Below, piece by piece: positions 6,890 to 16,592 of a stretch of DNA of 64,000 nucleotides; position 1 is the stretch's first letter, and every line of letters begins with the position of its first letter. Both the position numbers and the translations under genes were made by a program. The notes below the pieces were generated by a model. That model searched no databases and had not been told where the DNA came from. It saw nothing but the letters and a program-made list of their open reading frames with translations. Source of the DNA: Herpetosiphon gulosus (lineage in GTDB: Bacteria; Chloroflexota; Chloroflexia; Chloroflexales; Herpetosiphonaceae). The stretch lies in NCBI RefSeq assembly GCF_039545135.1, contig NZ_BAABRU010000015.1:62001-126000 (forward strand), given 5' to 3'.

Positions 6890-7048
6890 TCAATTAGGTG
6901 GGTCGCCGATTGGTGGCTGGGGCTGGCTCGGCGGGTCGCCAATTGGTGGCGGGTCATCGGTCGTTGGATCTGGCGGCGGATCGCCGATTGGCTTTGGTTC
7001 TGGCGCTGGTGGCTCTATTGGCGTTGGCTGCTCAGTCGGGTCGCTCAT
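6890..7048 (-). CDS. Small proline-rich protein with GDPP repeats
   Basis: This 52-residue ORF starts MSDPTEQPTPIEPPAPEP and ends with three GDPP units separated by proline-rich spacers. GAGG lies nine bases before the ATG. It follows the YihY gene by 19 bases on the same strand, so it is probably co-transcribed. The low-complexity composition suggests an extended, disordered peptide. No function is recognised. Confidence 0.5.
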   Translation of the reverse strand: MSDPTEQPTPIEPPAPEPKPIGDPPPDPTTDDPPPIGDPPSQPQPPIGDPPN

Positions 7049-7067
7049 ATTCACATCCTCAATAGCG

Positions 7068-8174
7068 CTAGGCTTTGCCTTTACGCAAGGTTTGAATAAA
7101 TTGGATAATCGCAACTAGCGTACCAACAATACTCATCACTACCCCTAAAACCACGCCCAAGGCTGTGCCGCCGACGGCATAGCTGGCTTTTTGCTGCGCC
7201 GTAGCCAAGGCTGGCGGCAAGGCTGTGGTTGGTAAATCGGGCGGGGTTGGCAAGGCCACCGCAGGCGCTTGCTTAGCGCGTTTGGTGCTATTCCAATCGG
7301 TATAAACCCGACAAAACTCGGCTCCGAAAAAGATAATCTGGCTGGCATAATAGATCCAAGCCAAAAGCGCGATAAAGGCGGCCACGGTGGTTGAAGCGGT
7401 ATATTTATTGCCGCCAAGGAACAGCGAAAGCACAATTTTGCCAATTTCCCACAGTGCAGCGGTCAGAATCGCCCCAGGCAAGACATCGCGCCAGCGCATT
7501 TTGGGCTTGGGCATGGCAAAAAATAATAAAAAGAACACCAATACATTAATTGCAAAGGCCGTGGCAAAGGTGAAAATTTGCCAGCCAACCCCAACTCCAG
7601 GCAAATCGAAGCTTTTAGAGAGATTTTCCAAGGCTTGCAAAACTGAGGAAAGAATCAACGAGCTAATCAGCAATAAGCCAATCACCAATACCAAAGCAAA
7701 AGCCTTGCCGCGCTCGATCAAGGTACTTTTGACGGTGTGCAAAAAATTGCCTTGTTGCGGTTGAATATCCCAAATCACATCAAAGGCTTTATCAATTTGC
7801 ACGAAAATCCCGCTGGCGGCAAAAAAGGTGGTGGCCAAGGCAATCGGGGCATTGGTGCCAGCTTGTTGGCTGAGGCTTTTCAGAATTTCGGTGAGGGCTG
7901 TACGAATCGCTGAATCATCAACTCCAACTTGCGGGCTGGTTTGAAAGACTTGCATCAACGAGTTAACCAAGGTTTCTTCAGCATTGGTGTTGGTATCGCC
8001 TTGTAAACGCAGCCAAAAACCCAAAATCGAAAGCAACAGCAAAATCAACGGGAAGATTGAAAATACCGCATAATAGGCCAACGATGCGGCCATGCGCGAA
8101 CAATCATCGACTGTCCAGGCTTTAAAGGTGCGTTGAGTCAACGGCCAAGCGGTTTTGGTTACCCATTCTTTCAT
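7068..8174 (-). CDS. YihY/virulence factor BrkB family membrane protein
   Basis: This 368-residue inner-membrane protein has about six hydrophobic segments. The family signature is visible near the start (SRMAASLAYYAVFSIFPLIL) and again in ILTAALWEIGKIVLSLFLG and YYASQIIFFGAEFCRVY. The family was once annotated as ribonuclease BN and is now regarded as a membrane protein of uncertain function. GAGG lies eight bases before the ATG. It lies 47 bases from the preceding AI-2E gene on the same strand and may belong to the same operon. Confidence 0.92.
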   Translation of the reverse strand: MKEWVTKTAWPLTQRTFKAWTVDDCSRMAASLAYYAVFSIFPLILLLLSILGFWLRLQGDTNTNAEETLVNSLMQVFQTSPQVGVDDSAIRTALTEILKSLSQQAGTNAPIALATTFFAASGIFVQIDKAFDVIWDIQPQQGNFLHTVKSTLIERGKAFALVLVIGLLLISSLILSSVLQALENLSKSFDLPGVGVGWQIFTFATAFAINVLVFFLLFFAMPKPKMRWRDVLPGAILTAALWEIGKIVLSLFLGGNKYTASTTVAAFIALLAWIYYASQIIFFGAEFCRVYTDWNSTKRAKQAPAVALPTPPDLPTTALPPALATAQQKASYAVGGTALGVVLGVVMSIVGTLVAIIQFIQTLRKGKA

Positions 8175-8221
8175 GAATTGCGCCTCATCTTGCTCTAGGC
8201 GATTGCCCGAACGAACTACGA

Positions 8222-9424
8222 TTACTCACGATTGAGCATCCCTGCACTGCCCAACGCGGCTTGGGTCTGATCCATTAGTGCCTCAATTTGGCGAATATAC
8301 GATTGATGTTGGGCGGTCGCAGCGACTTCTGCGGTTACTTCATCACGCTCAATTGTGGCTAGCCGTTCGCGGAGGGCATGCAGCTGGTTGCGATAATTAT
8401 CTGCCAATTGCTCCTCAGGTGATTTGCTAAACCACAGTTCGCGGCCCAAAATTTGAATGGTGGCTGCTAAGGGTGGGGCAATCAACATGCCCAAAATCCC
8501 AAAGGCTTGGGCCATCACCATTAATATGAGCACCACTAAAACTGGACTGACCCGATTAGCCCCATACAAGCGTGGCTCGACCCAAATTTGCAAAAAGGCA
8601 AATACGGCGATTGTGGATAACCCTGCTAATAGCGCCACAGGGATGTTGACCAACAAACCTACGGCTACCGCTGGAATCAAGGCCAACAATACCCCAACCC
8701 ACGGCACAAGCCAAGCAATGGCAATCCATAAGGCCAAAAGCGTTGGGTAGGGCAAGCCAATCAATTCAAAAATAATCCCCAAACTTATGCCCGCCAACGA
8801 GCTTTGGGCCACTTCGCTGCGAATATAGGCCCCAACTTCTAGCTCAACCGCCCGCCAAATCGTGCGAGCGCGTTGGCGATGTTTGGCACTGATCAACGAA
8901 AGCCATAAACGCTCAAAGCGATTTTGATCAACCGCCCAATAGGTGCTCAGCGAGAGCAAAATCACTAACTGCGCTAGAAAATCGAATACGCCGCTGCTAA
9001 ACCCCACAATGCTATCAACAACCGCTGTACCATCAGCGCCTGCAATATAATCGAGCAACGCTTGGCGTGAAGGCAATTCACCAGCAATCGTTTGTTGCCA
9101 TTCTTGGCCTTGGGGCCATGTCAGGGTAACCCGAGTATAAAAATTCAATAATTGGTCGCCTGCTCGCTGTAATTCGCTCAGCAAGCCACGGCTGATCACT
9201 GCAAACAAGCCGCCAAAAAACACAAAGCTAGCAAAATAAACCAAGCCATAGGCCGCCCCACGACTCATTCCCCGATCGATCAAGCGTCGAGCAAAGGGCC
9301 GCACGGCTGAGGCAATCACCAGCGACACCAAAAACAGCAACACCGCAGCGCTGAACATCCACATTAATACCACAAGCGCAATCGTAAACAGGATGGTTGC
9401 GGTAACTCGGGCAAGCTGTTTCAT
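8222..9424 (-). CDS. AI-2E family transporter (second of a pair)
   Basis: This 400-residue polytopic membrane protein has about eight hydrophobic segments and the family's PTLLALWIAIAWLVPWVG and LVVLILMVMAQAFGILGMLIAPPLAA segments. Members include autoinducer-2 exporters and Na+/H+ antiporters, so the substrate cannot be stated. The C-terminal 65 residues are a charged, helical cytoplasmic tail. Its ATG overlaps the stop of the upstream paralogue (ATGA), showing translational coupling. Confidence 0.9.
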   Translation of the reverse strand: MKQLARVTATILFTIALVVLMWMFSAAVLLFLVSLVIASAVRPFARRLIDRGMSRGAAYGLVYFASFVFFGGLFAVISRGLLSELQRAGDQLLNFYTRVTLTWPQGQEWQQTIAGELPSRQALLDYIAGADGTAVVDSIVGFSSGVFDFLAQLVILLSLSTYWAVDQNRFERLWLSLISAKHRQRARTIWRAVELEVGAYIRSEVAQSSLAGISLGIIFELIGLPYPTLLALWIAIAWLVPWVGVLLALIPAVAVGLLVNIPVALLAGLSTIAVFAFLQIWVEPRLYGANRVSPVLVVLILMVMAQAFGILGMLIAPPLAATIQILGRELWFSKSPEEQLADNYRNQLHALRERLATIERDEVTAEVAATAQHQSYIRQIEALMDQTQAALGSAGMLNRE

Positions 9425-10698
9425 GCCGCTACTTCCTCGCTGCTATTGATCGCTGCCAACATGCCATCCAAATCGACGACCACATGCTCAAGCTGATCGT
9501 CAAACACAATACTTGCTTCATCTTCGGTTTCATCGGCACGATTATGGCGTTGTAAGGCTTGGAGCAATTGCTGAGATTCATAATGCAGCACGCCAAAGCG
9601 ATCGCGGCGGGTCACATTGGTGCTGGTTTCAGCTTGATTAAACACTAGGCGGCTGAAGATAATTTGCACAATTGCCGCCAATGGCACAGCCAAAATCCCC
9701 CCAGCTAAGCCCAAGGTCGCACTAAACGCCGCAAATGCCACCAGCGTGAGCACTGCATTCACCCCAACCGTCCGATCCATCACCTTGGGCACTAAGAATG
9801 TGCCTTCAATTTGTTGAATCACTATAGTTGCCACAATCACCCAAATAAAGGCCGTCGTATCACCTTGCGCCAGTGTAATCAGCAAGGGTGGCACGGCCCC
9901 AAGCACTGGCCCAAGAATCGGGATGGTTTCGAGCAGGCCAGCCAAAATGCCCAGTACAATCGCATAATCGATGCCAATCAGCAAGTAGGCGGCAGTTGAA
10001 AGTGCCCCAATCGAGAGATCAAGGATGATTTGGCCGCGAATAAATGCGCCCATTTTGGCCTGAATTTCAGCAATTAGCAAACGCCAATTCTCACGCTTTT
10101 CTGCTCCAACTAGTTGGAGCAAGGTTCTCAGCACTCGATCGCCATCAAGTGTCCAATAAAAACCGAGCAGCAAGGTGGCAATCAACACAAATAAACTGAT
10201 ACCAGCATTTTCTAAAACCGTGACGAGTTGGCTCACCGCCACATCGGTTTGTTGCTGATTGGTTTCATTGGGAGCAACGCCAGAGAGCGAAATCGGTGCA
10301 TCGACTGGTAGTCGCGCCGCTAAATTGCGAATAAAACTACTGCGCGATGAGATCAAAAATTGGCGGGCATCGTGATAATACTCAGGAATTTTAGCGGTAA
10401 TTGCCGTAATTTGCTCGGTAATCAGCGGAGCCATCAATACCACAATGCCCACCAGCAGCGCCAATAACAGTAGGTAGGCAATAATCACCCCCAATTGGGG
10501 CGAGATTTTGAGCCGTTGCAACAACTGCACCAATGGGCGAATTGCGGTGCTCAGCACAAACGCGATAAATGCTACAACAAACACACTATAAAAATTAACA
10601 ATCACAAAAGCAAGGCCGATGATCGCGAGGACGACTAAAGTGGCGGTCATGACACGACGAGTTGTCCAACGAGCAAGAGTCAACGAAAGCTCGTCCAT
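9421..10698 (-). CDS. AI-2E family transporter (first of a pair)
   Basis: This 425-residue membrane protein has the same fold as its downstream neighbour (GILAGLLETIPILGPVLGAVPPL and GLAGGILAVPLAAIVQIIFS are recognisable). The C-terminus is a long acidic tail. The start was set at the ATG six bases after GGGAG; an in-frame codon six residues earlier has no better site. Overlap with the next gene by four bases suggests that the two paralogues work together, perhaps as a hetero-oligomer. The transported molecule is unknown. Confidence 0.9.
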   Translation of the reverse strand: MDELSLTLARWTTRRVMTATLVVLAIIGLAFVIVNFYSVFVVAFIAFVLSTAIRPLVQLLQRLKISPQLGVIIAYLLLLALLVGIVVLMAPLITEQITAITAKIPEYYHDARQFLISSRSSFIRNLAARLPVDAPISLSGVAPNETNQQQTDVAVSQLVTVLENAGISLFVLIATLLLGFYWTLDGDRVLRTLLQLVGAEKRENWRLLIAEIQAKMGAFIRGQIILDLSIGALSTAAYLLIGIDYAIVLGILAGLLETIPILGPVLGAVPPLLITLAQGDTTAFIWVIVATIVIQQIEGTFLVPKVMDRTVGVNAVLTLVAFAAFSATLGLAGGILAVPLAAIVQIIFSRLVFNQAETSTNVTRRDRFGVLHYESQQLLQALQRHNRADETEDEASIVFDDQLEHVVVDLDGMLAAINSSEEVAA

Positions 10699-10815
10699 GG
10701 CGACTCCCATACACAAATATGCTTGGCGGGATTGATACAGGCGTGATTAAGCAACAACTATACCAAAAACATCGCCTGTAGCAAACTAAAAATTAAGCCA
10801 ATCCTTAACCGATTC

Positions 10816-10846
10816 TTGCCAGATTTTCAGCAGAATGTGCTATGCT
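10816..10846 (+). promoter_or_regulatory. Possible sigma-70 promoter of the two-component operon
   Basis: TTGCCA is followed after 19 bases by TATGCT, about 70 bases before the response-regulator start. The spacing is slightly long. It is the best match in the intergenic space. Confidence 0.35.
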
Positions 10847-10914
10847 AGGGGGAATAATTCCGAATTTCACCACCATAGCGGTGTTGTTTATTATTCAAAG
10901 AAGGAGTGTGCTGC

Positions 10915-11625
10915 ATGAGCCAACCGCAAGCTGCTGCACGAATTTTGGTTGTTGAAGATGAAAAAGAAATTGCTGGCTATTTGCGGCGTGGTTTGGCCTT
11001 CGAAGGTTTTACAGTTGAGGTTGCCCACGATGGGCCAACTGGGATTGCCGCTGCCCGTGAGCGACCCGCCGATCTGGTGATTCTCGATATTATGTTGCCG
11101 GGCATGGATGGCTTTGAGGTTTGTCGGCGGCTGCGAGCTGGCAGCGATGTGCCAATTATTATGTTGACGGCCAAAGAAACGGTGCCCGATCGGGTGATGG
11201 GCTTGGAAAGCGGCGCAGATGATTATCTAATCAAACCATTTGCCTTTGAAGAATTGCTGGCGCGGATTCGCGCCTTGCTGCGTCGCCATGTAGCCCGAAC
11301 CGAAGGCCCAGTTGTGCTACAAGTCAATGGCTTGGAGATGAACACGGCTTCGCGCGAGGTCACGATTGCTGGCCGTGCTGTCCAACTAACTGCCAAAGAA
11401 TACGAATTGCTCGAATTATTTATGCGCCATCCAGGCCAAGTGCTGACCCGTGATGTGATTTATGATCGGGTTTGGGGCTATGATTTCGGTGGCGAATCAA
11501 ATATCATTGAGGTCTATGTGCGCTATCTGCGCCAAAAACTCGAAGAATCGGGCGAAGGCCGTATGCTCCACACCGTGCGCGGAGCTGGCTACATTTTACG
11601 TGAACAACCCTACGGTGAACGATGA
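10915..11625 (+). CDS. OmpR/PhoB-family response regulator
   Basis: This 236-residue protein has a receiver domain (acid pocket E14/D15, phospho-acceptor D58 in [13 protein letters not shown], conserved K107 in LIKPF) and a C-terminal winged-helix DNA-binding domain with a [24 protein letters not shown] stretch typical of OmpR/PhoB. AAGGAG lies eight bases before the chosen ATG; an upstream in-frame GTG is less likely. The sensor kinase gene overlaps its stop codon, so the two are a cognate pair. Confidence 0.95.
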   Translation: MSQPQAAARILVVEDEKEIAGYLRRGLAFEGFTVEVAHDGPTGIAAARERPADLVILDIMLPGMDGFEVCRRLRAGSDVPIIMLTAKETVPDRVMGLESGADDYLIKPFAFEELLARIRALLRRHVARTEGPVVLQVNGLEMNTASREVTIAGRAVQLTAKEYELLELFMRHPGQVLTRDVIYDRVWGYDFGGESNIIEVYVRYLRQKLEESGEGRMLHTVRGAGYILREQPYGER

Positions 11626-13091
11626 CCCTACGCTATCGGTTAACCTTCATTTCAGTTGCCTTTATGACCCTTGGATTATTAATTCTGGGGTTAACGCTCT
11701 ATTCGGCGGAACGGGCGATTTTGCTCAACGGTGTGCGCGATGATTTGGTGCGGGCTACCAACCAAATTCAGAGCCAATATGCCGAGGCCAAAAAACCACT
11801 TGAGCGCTATTTTAGCGGCACAAGCGTTTCGTTGTTGCCAGTGCCCAACGAAGATTTTGAAGGTTCGCCGATTTCGGTGGCGGTGTATTATCCCAATGGT
11901 GTACGTTTGGCTTCAACGCCTTCGTTTATGGGCGAAGGCCCGACCCTCGATAGCACCGAGTTAGCCTCGGCACTAGAGAAAAATTCAGTTATTAGCACCA
12001 AACCCTCATCATATGGCCGCACGATGCAGGTGGTGTCGCCTTTGACTTTTGATCACACAGTGGTTGGGGTCTTGGTGGCCAGCCAATCGTTGCGCACGGT
12101 TGATCGGGCCTTGGATACGTTGTCGTTAGTGTTTTTGATTGCTGGCTCGCTCACGGTGGTGCTGATGTTTTTGGGCATTAGCCAAATCACTAAGCGCGGT
12201 TTACGCCCAATTGATATGATCGCCAACACCGCTGAGCAAATTGTCCGGGCCGAAGATTTGAGCCGTCGCATCGCCGTGGCCAACCCCCACGATGAGCTTG
12301 GGCGGCTAGCCACGATCACCAACGATTTGTTGGCGCGGATGGAAGGCTTGTTCAACACGCAAAAACGCTTGACCGCCGATGTTTCGCACGAATTGCGCAC
12401 CCCCCTAGCGGCAATGCGCGGTAACCTTGAGGTGCTACGACGTGGAGCCATGCGCAACCCCGAATTGCTCAACGAATCGCTGAGCGACTTAGAACGTGAA
12501 GTTGCAAGGCTCAATCGTTTAGTCAACGACCTGCTGTTTTTGGCCCAAACCGAGGCTGGCGTGCAAATGCGCAGCGAACCAGTTGAGCTTGATACCTTGA
12601 TTTTGGAAGTGTTCCGCGAATTGCGTCCACTGGCCGAGCATGTCAAACTGCAAATCGGCAGCGAAGATCAAGCAACCGTGATCGGTGATCGCGATCGGCT
12701 CAAGCAGGCAATGCTCAATTTGGCCTATAACGCGATTCAGCATACGCCTGAAGGCGGCGCAGTAACCCTCAGTTTGGAGCGCGTTGGGCGCGAAGTGGCT
12801 TTACGGGTGCAAGATACTGGCGAGGGTATTCCACCCGATATTCTGCCCAATATTTTCCAACGTTTCTATCGCGCCGACAAATCGCGGGTGCGCAAAGGCG
12901 GCGGGGCTGGCATTGGCCTCGCGATCGTTAAATGGATTACTGATGCCCATCGCGGCACAATCGAAGTGCGTTCGAATGTTGGCGAAGGCAGCCTTTTCAC
13001 CTTGTGGTTACCACTCGCGCCCGCCACCGACCGCTTGATTACTGGGCAATTGCGTGAATCGCCCTCGCAACCATTGCCAATTGTTAAGTAA
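11622..13091 (+). CDS. Sensor histidine kinase with HAMP domain
   Basis: This 489-residue membrane kinase has a first TM at about 8-28, an extracytoplasmic sensor of about 130 residues, a second TM at about 163-185, a HAMP linker to about 240, a dimerisation domain with phospho-acceptor H256 (SHELRTPL), and an ATPase domain with N-box [18 protein letters not shown] and GAGIGLAIV motifs. It starts within the stop of the response regulator (ATGA). The signal is unknown; the sensor region shows no named domain. Confidence 0.95.
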   Translation: MTLRYRLTFISVAFMTLGLLILGLTLYSAERAILLNGVRDDLVRATNQIQSQYAEAKKPLERYFSGTSVSLLPVPNEDFEGSPISVAVYYPNGVRLASTPSFMGEGPTLDSTELASALEKNSVISTKPSSYGRTMQVVSPLTFDHTVVGVLVASQSLRTVDRALDTLSLVFLIAGSLTVVLMFLGISQITKRGLRPIDMIANTAEQIVRAEDLSRRIAVANPHDELGRLATITNDLLARMEGLFNTQKRLTADVSHELRTPLAAMRGNLEVLRRGAMRNPELLNESLSDLEREVARLNRLVNDLLFLAQTEAGVQMRSEPVELDTLILEVFRELRPLAEHVKLQIGSEDQATVIGDRDRLKQAMLNLAYNAIQHTPEGGAVTLSLERVGREVALRVQDTGEGIPPDILPNIFQRFYRADKSRVRKGGGAGIGLAIVKWITDAHRGTIEVRSNVGEGSLFTLWLPLAPATDRLITGQLRESPSQPLPIVK

Positions 13092-13153
13092 GGCTTTGGG
13101 CTATTGGCTATAAGGTTCCAACCCATCTCCCGATAGCCAATAACCCAAAGCCT
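13091..13153. terminator. Near-perfect 21-bp inverted repeat between the kinase and metG
   Basis: Arms 13091-13111 and 13133-13153 pair over 21 bases with a single C-A mismatch and a 21-base loop. It lies between two convergent genes and probably terminates both. There is no long T-run, so it may act as a transcript-end stabiliser rather than a classic intrinsic terminator. Confidence 0.55.
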
Positions 13154-13160
13154 ATAGGCT

Positions 13161-14885
13161 CTACTCGGTTGGTAATTCGAGCTTTTTGAATAGCACGTTT
13201 GGCGCGGCCAACTCGCGGCCTGCTGGCAGATCGCTCCATTCCCAGCGGCCAATCCAGGTGCTTGGTTCGCAGGTTAGCACTTCGTGGCTATGTTGGTTTT
13301 CTTGGCGTTCTTCAAACAGCAATGGTCCGGCCAAATAGCCTTCGTTGCCCAAAAGCTCATGCAATTTTTGGCTGGTGAAGGGCAAAAATGGCGTGAACAA
13401 GGTGCGTAAATTGTTAATCGCTTGCAAGGCAACATACAAAATTGTACCACCGCGTTCACGATCAATTTTGAGCACTTTCCATGGTTCTTGGCTAGCCAAA
13501 TATTCGTTGACCGACCGCGCCGCTGCCATGGTCGCGATCAAGGCGGCTTTGAAATGGGCTTGCTCTAATTCTTTGCCTACCGTTTCAAAAGCTGCCCGAA
13601 CGGTTGCCAAGGCGGCTTCATCTTCGGCGGTCAGGACTTGCGGTGTGGGCACATGGCCAAAATTTTTGTGGGTAATTGAAAGCACCCGATTGACCAAATT
13701 GCCCCAAGTTGCCACCAATTCTTCGTTATTGCGCCGAATAAATTCACCCAACGACCACTCGGTATCCGAGGTTTCAGGGCCAGCAATCACCAAGAAATAG
13801 CGCAACGGATCAGGATCATACTGGGCCAAAAATTCACCCACAAATGGGATGCTATTGCCTTCGGCGCGTGATGATGAGATTTTCTCGCCGCCTGCCAAGG
13901 TCAAAAATTCGCTGCTAACAACTTCATAGGGCAATTCGAGTTCGCCATGGCCAATCAGCATGGCCGGCCAGATCACGCTATGAAACACAATATTATCTTT
14001 GCCCATGAAATAGTAGTGACGAGCTTCGGAGTTGAGCCACCAATCGCGCCAAGCCTCAGGCCGCCCCACCTTGATCGACCATTCAACTGCCGCCGAAAGA
14101 TAGCCAATCACCGCATCAAACCAGACGTAAATCCGCTTGCTATCGAATTCTTCGCCTTCAACCGGAATTGGCACGCCCCACGTCAGGTCGCGGGTGATCG
14201 CGCGGGCTGGCACTTCTTCCAGCAAGCCCAACGAAAAGCGTTTAACATTTGGCCGCCAATGATTCTGGCTTTCGATCCATTCGCGCAAGCGTTCAACAAA
14301 GGCTGGCAAATTTAAGAAAAAGTGGGTCGTTGGCTTAAACACAGGTGTTGCGCCGCTCAGCGTCGAACGTGGCTCGATCAAATCAACTGGATCAAGCTGC
14401 TTACCACAGTTATCGCACTGATCACCACGGGCTTTGGTATAGCCACAGTGTGGGCAAGTGCCTTCAACGTAGCGATCGGGCAAAAAGCGTTTGTCGGCTT
14501 CGCTGTAGGTTCCAATCATTTCTTGGGAAAAAATATAGCCTTTTTCTTGCAAGCGAGTGAAAAACGCTTGGGTTATTTGGTAATGGTTTTCGGTTGAGGT
14601 GCGAGTAAACAAATCATACGACAAGCCCAAATCACGCAAATTGTTGCGAATTTCGGCGTTGTAGAAATCGGTTACTTCGCGTGGCGTTTTGCCCTCACGA
14701 TCAGCTCGCACAGTGATCGGCGTACCATGATCGTCAGTGCCGCTGACCATCAGCACATTGTTTCCAACCAAGCGTTGATAGCGAGCAAATACATCGCTCG
14801 GCACGCCAAAACCTGCAACATGGCCAAGGTGCCGAGCGCCTGAAGCATAGGGCCAGGCAACCGCCACTAAAATATTTTTTGACAT
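13161..14885 (-). CDS. metG: Methionyl-tRNA synthetase
   Basis: It charges tRNA-Met with methionine in the cytoplasm. This 574-residue class I synthetase has the HIGH-type motif HLGH (19-22), a zinc knuckle CPHC...CDNC, the KMSKS equivalent KISSS, and an anticodon-binding helical domain. It lacks the C-terminal tRNA-binding extension found in longer homologues. The start was set at the ATG seven bases after AAGGA; 17 upstream in-frame codons lack support. A hairpin with a U-run sits 34 bases upstream on the same strand. Confidence 0.96.
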   Translation of the reverse strand: MSKNILVAVAWPYASGARHLGHVAGFGVPSDVFARYQRLVGNNVLMVSGTDDHGTPITVRADREGKTPREVTDFYNAEIRNNLRDLGLSYDLFTRTSTENHYQITQAFFTRLQEKGYIFSQEMIGTYSEADKRFLPDRYVEGTCPHCGYTKARGDQCDNCGKQLDPVDLIEPRSTLSGATPVFKPTTHFFLNLPAFVERLREWIESQNHWRPNVKRFSLGLLEEVPARAITRDLTWGVPIPVEGEEFDSKRIYVWFDAVIGYLSAAVEWSIKVGRPEAWRDWWLNSEARHYYFMGKDNIVFHSVIWPAMLIGHGELELPYEVVSSEFLTLAGGEKISSSRAEGNSIPFVGEFLAQYDPDPLRYFLVIAGPETSDTEWSLGEFIRRNNEELVATWGNLVNRVLSITHKNFGHVPTPQVLTAEDEAALATVRAAFETVGKELEQAHFKAALIATMAAARSVNEYLASQEPWKVLKIDRERGGTILYVALQAINNLRTLFTPFLPFTSQKLHELLGNEGYLAGPLLFEERQENQHSHEVLTCEPSTWIGRWEWSDLPAGRELAAPNVLFKKLELPTE

Positions 14886-14918
14886 ACACACATCCTTAAC
14901 AACAACAATTGAGGGCAA

Positions 14919-14947
14919 CAAAAAAACCGAGCGCAAGTCGCCCGGTT
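14919..14947 (-). terminator. Intrinsic terminator after the 41-codon ORF, ahead of metG
   Basis: On the minus strand, AACCGGGCG and CGCTCGGTT form a nine-pair stem (one G.T) around a five-base loop, followed by a run of seven T. It lies between the small ORF and metG, so it either ends the small transcript or acts as an attenuator in the metG leader. Confidence 0.75.
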
Positions 14948-14975
14948 GTACGAATCAACGAGGTGGGCGCATCTT

Positions 14976-15101
14976 CTAGTTGGCGGGGATACCCGCCATG
15001 AAGCCGCCAGCGGTAAGGCGAATCCCTGCCCATAGCCAAAAATCGGCTGCTGCTTGCGCCGCTTCGGGGGAAGTTTTGGCTGTGGTTTGCTGGGTTTGCA
15101 T
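14976..15101 (-). CDS. 41-residue small protein upstream of metG
   Basis: GAGG lies six bases before an ATG opening a 41-codon ORF. The N-terminal half is polar (QTQQTTAKTSPEAAQAAA); the C-terminal half is hydrophobic and glycine-rich (FWLWAGIRLTAGGFMAGI). A terminator follows within 30 bases, so it looks like a complete small transcription unit. The shape, polar leader and then hydrophobic core, could fit a peptide precursor or a small membrane peptide. No modification enzyme is adjacent. The residues overlapping the stop form a GC-rich hairpin. Confidence 0.5.
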   Translation of the reverse strand: MQTQQTTAKTSPEAAQAAADFWLWAGIRLTAGGFMAGIPAN

Positions 15102-15302
15102 TGGGTTTCCTCGCCTAGATAGGCCCATTGTACCACACTGGTTGGTTGCTCGTATAGGCCTAAAGCTGTAAGCGTTGGGGGACAGAACATAGAGCATAGA
15201 GCATAGTTAACCATGAAGGTTGGTTTTCGGCCACAGATTTATTTGATTATGTTTCAATGCTCTTAGGCTAACCCCTGAACCCTACGCTCTATGTTCTATG
15301 CT

Positions 15303-16592
15303 CTACTTAGACAACATCTCTTTGGCAGCGCGACGGCCAATTTCCACCGCGAAATTCGTGCCGCGATCCCATGGGTAGACTTGGCTCATACTCGCCCACC
15401 ATAAATCTTCGAGCGGCGTTTTCAAAGCTGGAATCGATTGGCTATGGTTGACTGGCACAATTGGCTGAGCATAGGCTTCGCGATGCAACCAAACCCCTTC
15501 GACCCAATCCGGCTTGAATTGAGGATTGACCTTGATCAATGAAGGAATAAAGCGTTCGAGCAATTCTTCTTTGCTCAATTGAAAATACTCGTGCGATGGC
15601 TCCAGATAATCGCCAAGATAGACCAAATGCTGGCCGCCATAATGACGACGATCGATCATCTGGGTATGCTCAACCAAGGCCAAAAAGGGAAAATGCTTTT
15701 TGTCCATGTTCATCCAATACATACCGTTAGTCAGCGATTGTTTGAGTGCTACCGTCAACACCACCGCTCCAATCGATTTTAGTTGATCAAGCTTAGCGGT
15801 GTAGCTAGTGGGCAGATCGGGAGTCATGCGTTTGAGCAAACCAGGCGAAGTAGTCGAAAGCACTTGATCATAGATCGCTTGATCGTTGCTGATCACCAGC
15901 CAGCCTTGTTCAATTTTGCGTAGTTCTTGAACAGGGCTATTCAAGCGAATTGTGCCGCCCTTTTGACGCACCGCCTCGGCCATACGTTCGCCCAAGGCTT
16001 GAAAGCCGCCGCGAAAATAGCCGAGTTTGAAGGTACGCGAGGCGATCCGTGCCCAAAACCAGGCTGCATTAACTTCGGGTGTGTATGGCCCAAACTTGCC
16101 TTCAAGCACAGGTTTCCACATGGCTTCGTAGGCGGGCTTGCCCATGAGCTTTTGAATGTAGCGCTCGGCGGTGGTTTGTTCGAGGTGTTGCCAGCGATCA
16201 ATAATCGCCAAAAATTTAAGCCAAGCCCCGCCAGTAGCATTACGCAAACGGTTGAATACTGAGAGGTGGGGATAGGTCAAGAGCGGAATGATCCCACCAA
16301 TTTCAATCGAGCCACGCTGAGCATCCCATTGACCTGAAACTGGACTGTTGAAAAAGAGCAAATCATCGGCGCGAATTTCTTTAATAAAATCTAGCAGCGC
16401 CTTATCCGAGCCAAAAATATGATGATAGAACTTTTCCAGCGACCAATCCCAGCCTTCAGCCTGAAAGCCCGCAGCTAAGCCACCAACTTGGGGTGCAGCC
16501 TCATATACGGTGACCTTGTGACCAGCACAAGCCAAATCATAGGCGGCGCTTAATCCGGCGAAGCCTGCCCCAATTACTGCAATTGTTTTCAA
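15303..16592 (-). CDS. FAD-dependent oxidoreductase, amine oxidase/protoporphyrinogen oxidase type
   Basis: This 429-residue flavoprotein starts with an FAD-binding Rossmann motif (VIGAGFAGLSAAYDLACAG), the downstream VYEAAPQVGG segment and a C-terminal FAD-contact region. The family includes protoporphyrinogen oxidase, desaturases and UDP-galactopyranose mutase-like proteins, so the substrate is open. The start codon overlaps the stop of the flippase-like gene, so the two are co-translated. This suggests a role in making or transferring an envelope lipid or glycan. Confidence 0.85.
   Translation of the reverse strand: MKTIAVIGAGFAGLSAAYDLACAGHKVTVYEAAPQVGGLAAGFQAEGWDWSLEKFYHHIFGSDKALLDFIKEIRADDLLFFNSPVSGQWDAQRGSIEIGGIIPLLTYPHLSVFNRLRNATGGAWLKFLAIIDRWQHLEQTTAERYIQKLMGKPAYEAMWKPVLEGKFGPYTPEVNAAWFWARIASRTFKLGYFRGGFQALGERMAEAVRQKGGTIRLNSPVQELRKIEQGWLVISNDQAIYDQVLSTTSPGLLKRMTPDLPTSYTAKLDQLKSIGAVVLTVALKQSLTNGMYWMNMDKKHFPFLALVEHTQMIDRRHYGGQHLVYLGDYLEPSHEYFQLSKEELLERFIPSLIKVNPQFKPDWVEGVWLHREAYAQPIVPVNHSQSIPALKTPLEDLWWASMSQVYPWDRGTNFAVEIGRRAAKEMLSK

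Noticed and set aside
6833-7099. Trp- and Arg-rich 88-codon frame on the plus strand
   Set aside because: It is the complement of the proline-rich GDPP small gene and the end of the YihY gene. Its composition is the expected shadow of proline codons.
14886-15101. T-box or SAM riboswitch upstream of metG
   Set aside because: No T-box consensus sequence and no SAM riboswitch core could be found. Only a hairpin with a U-run and a small ORF are visible.
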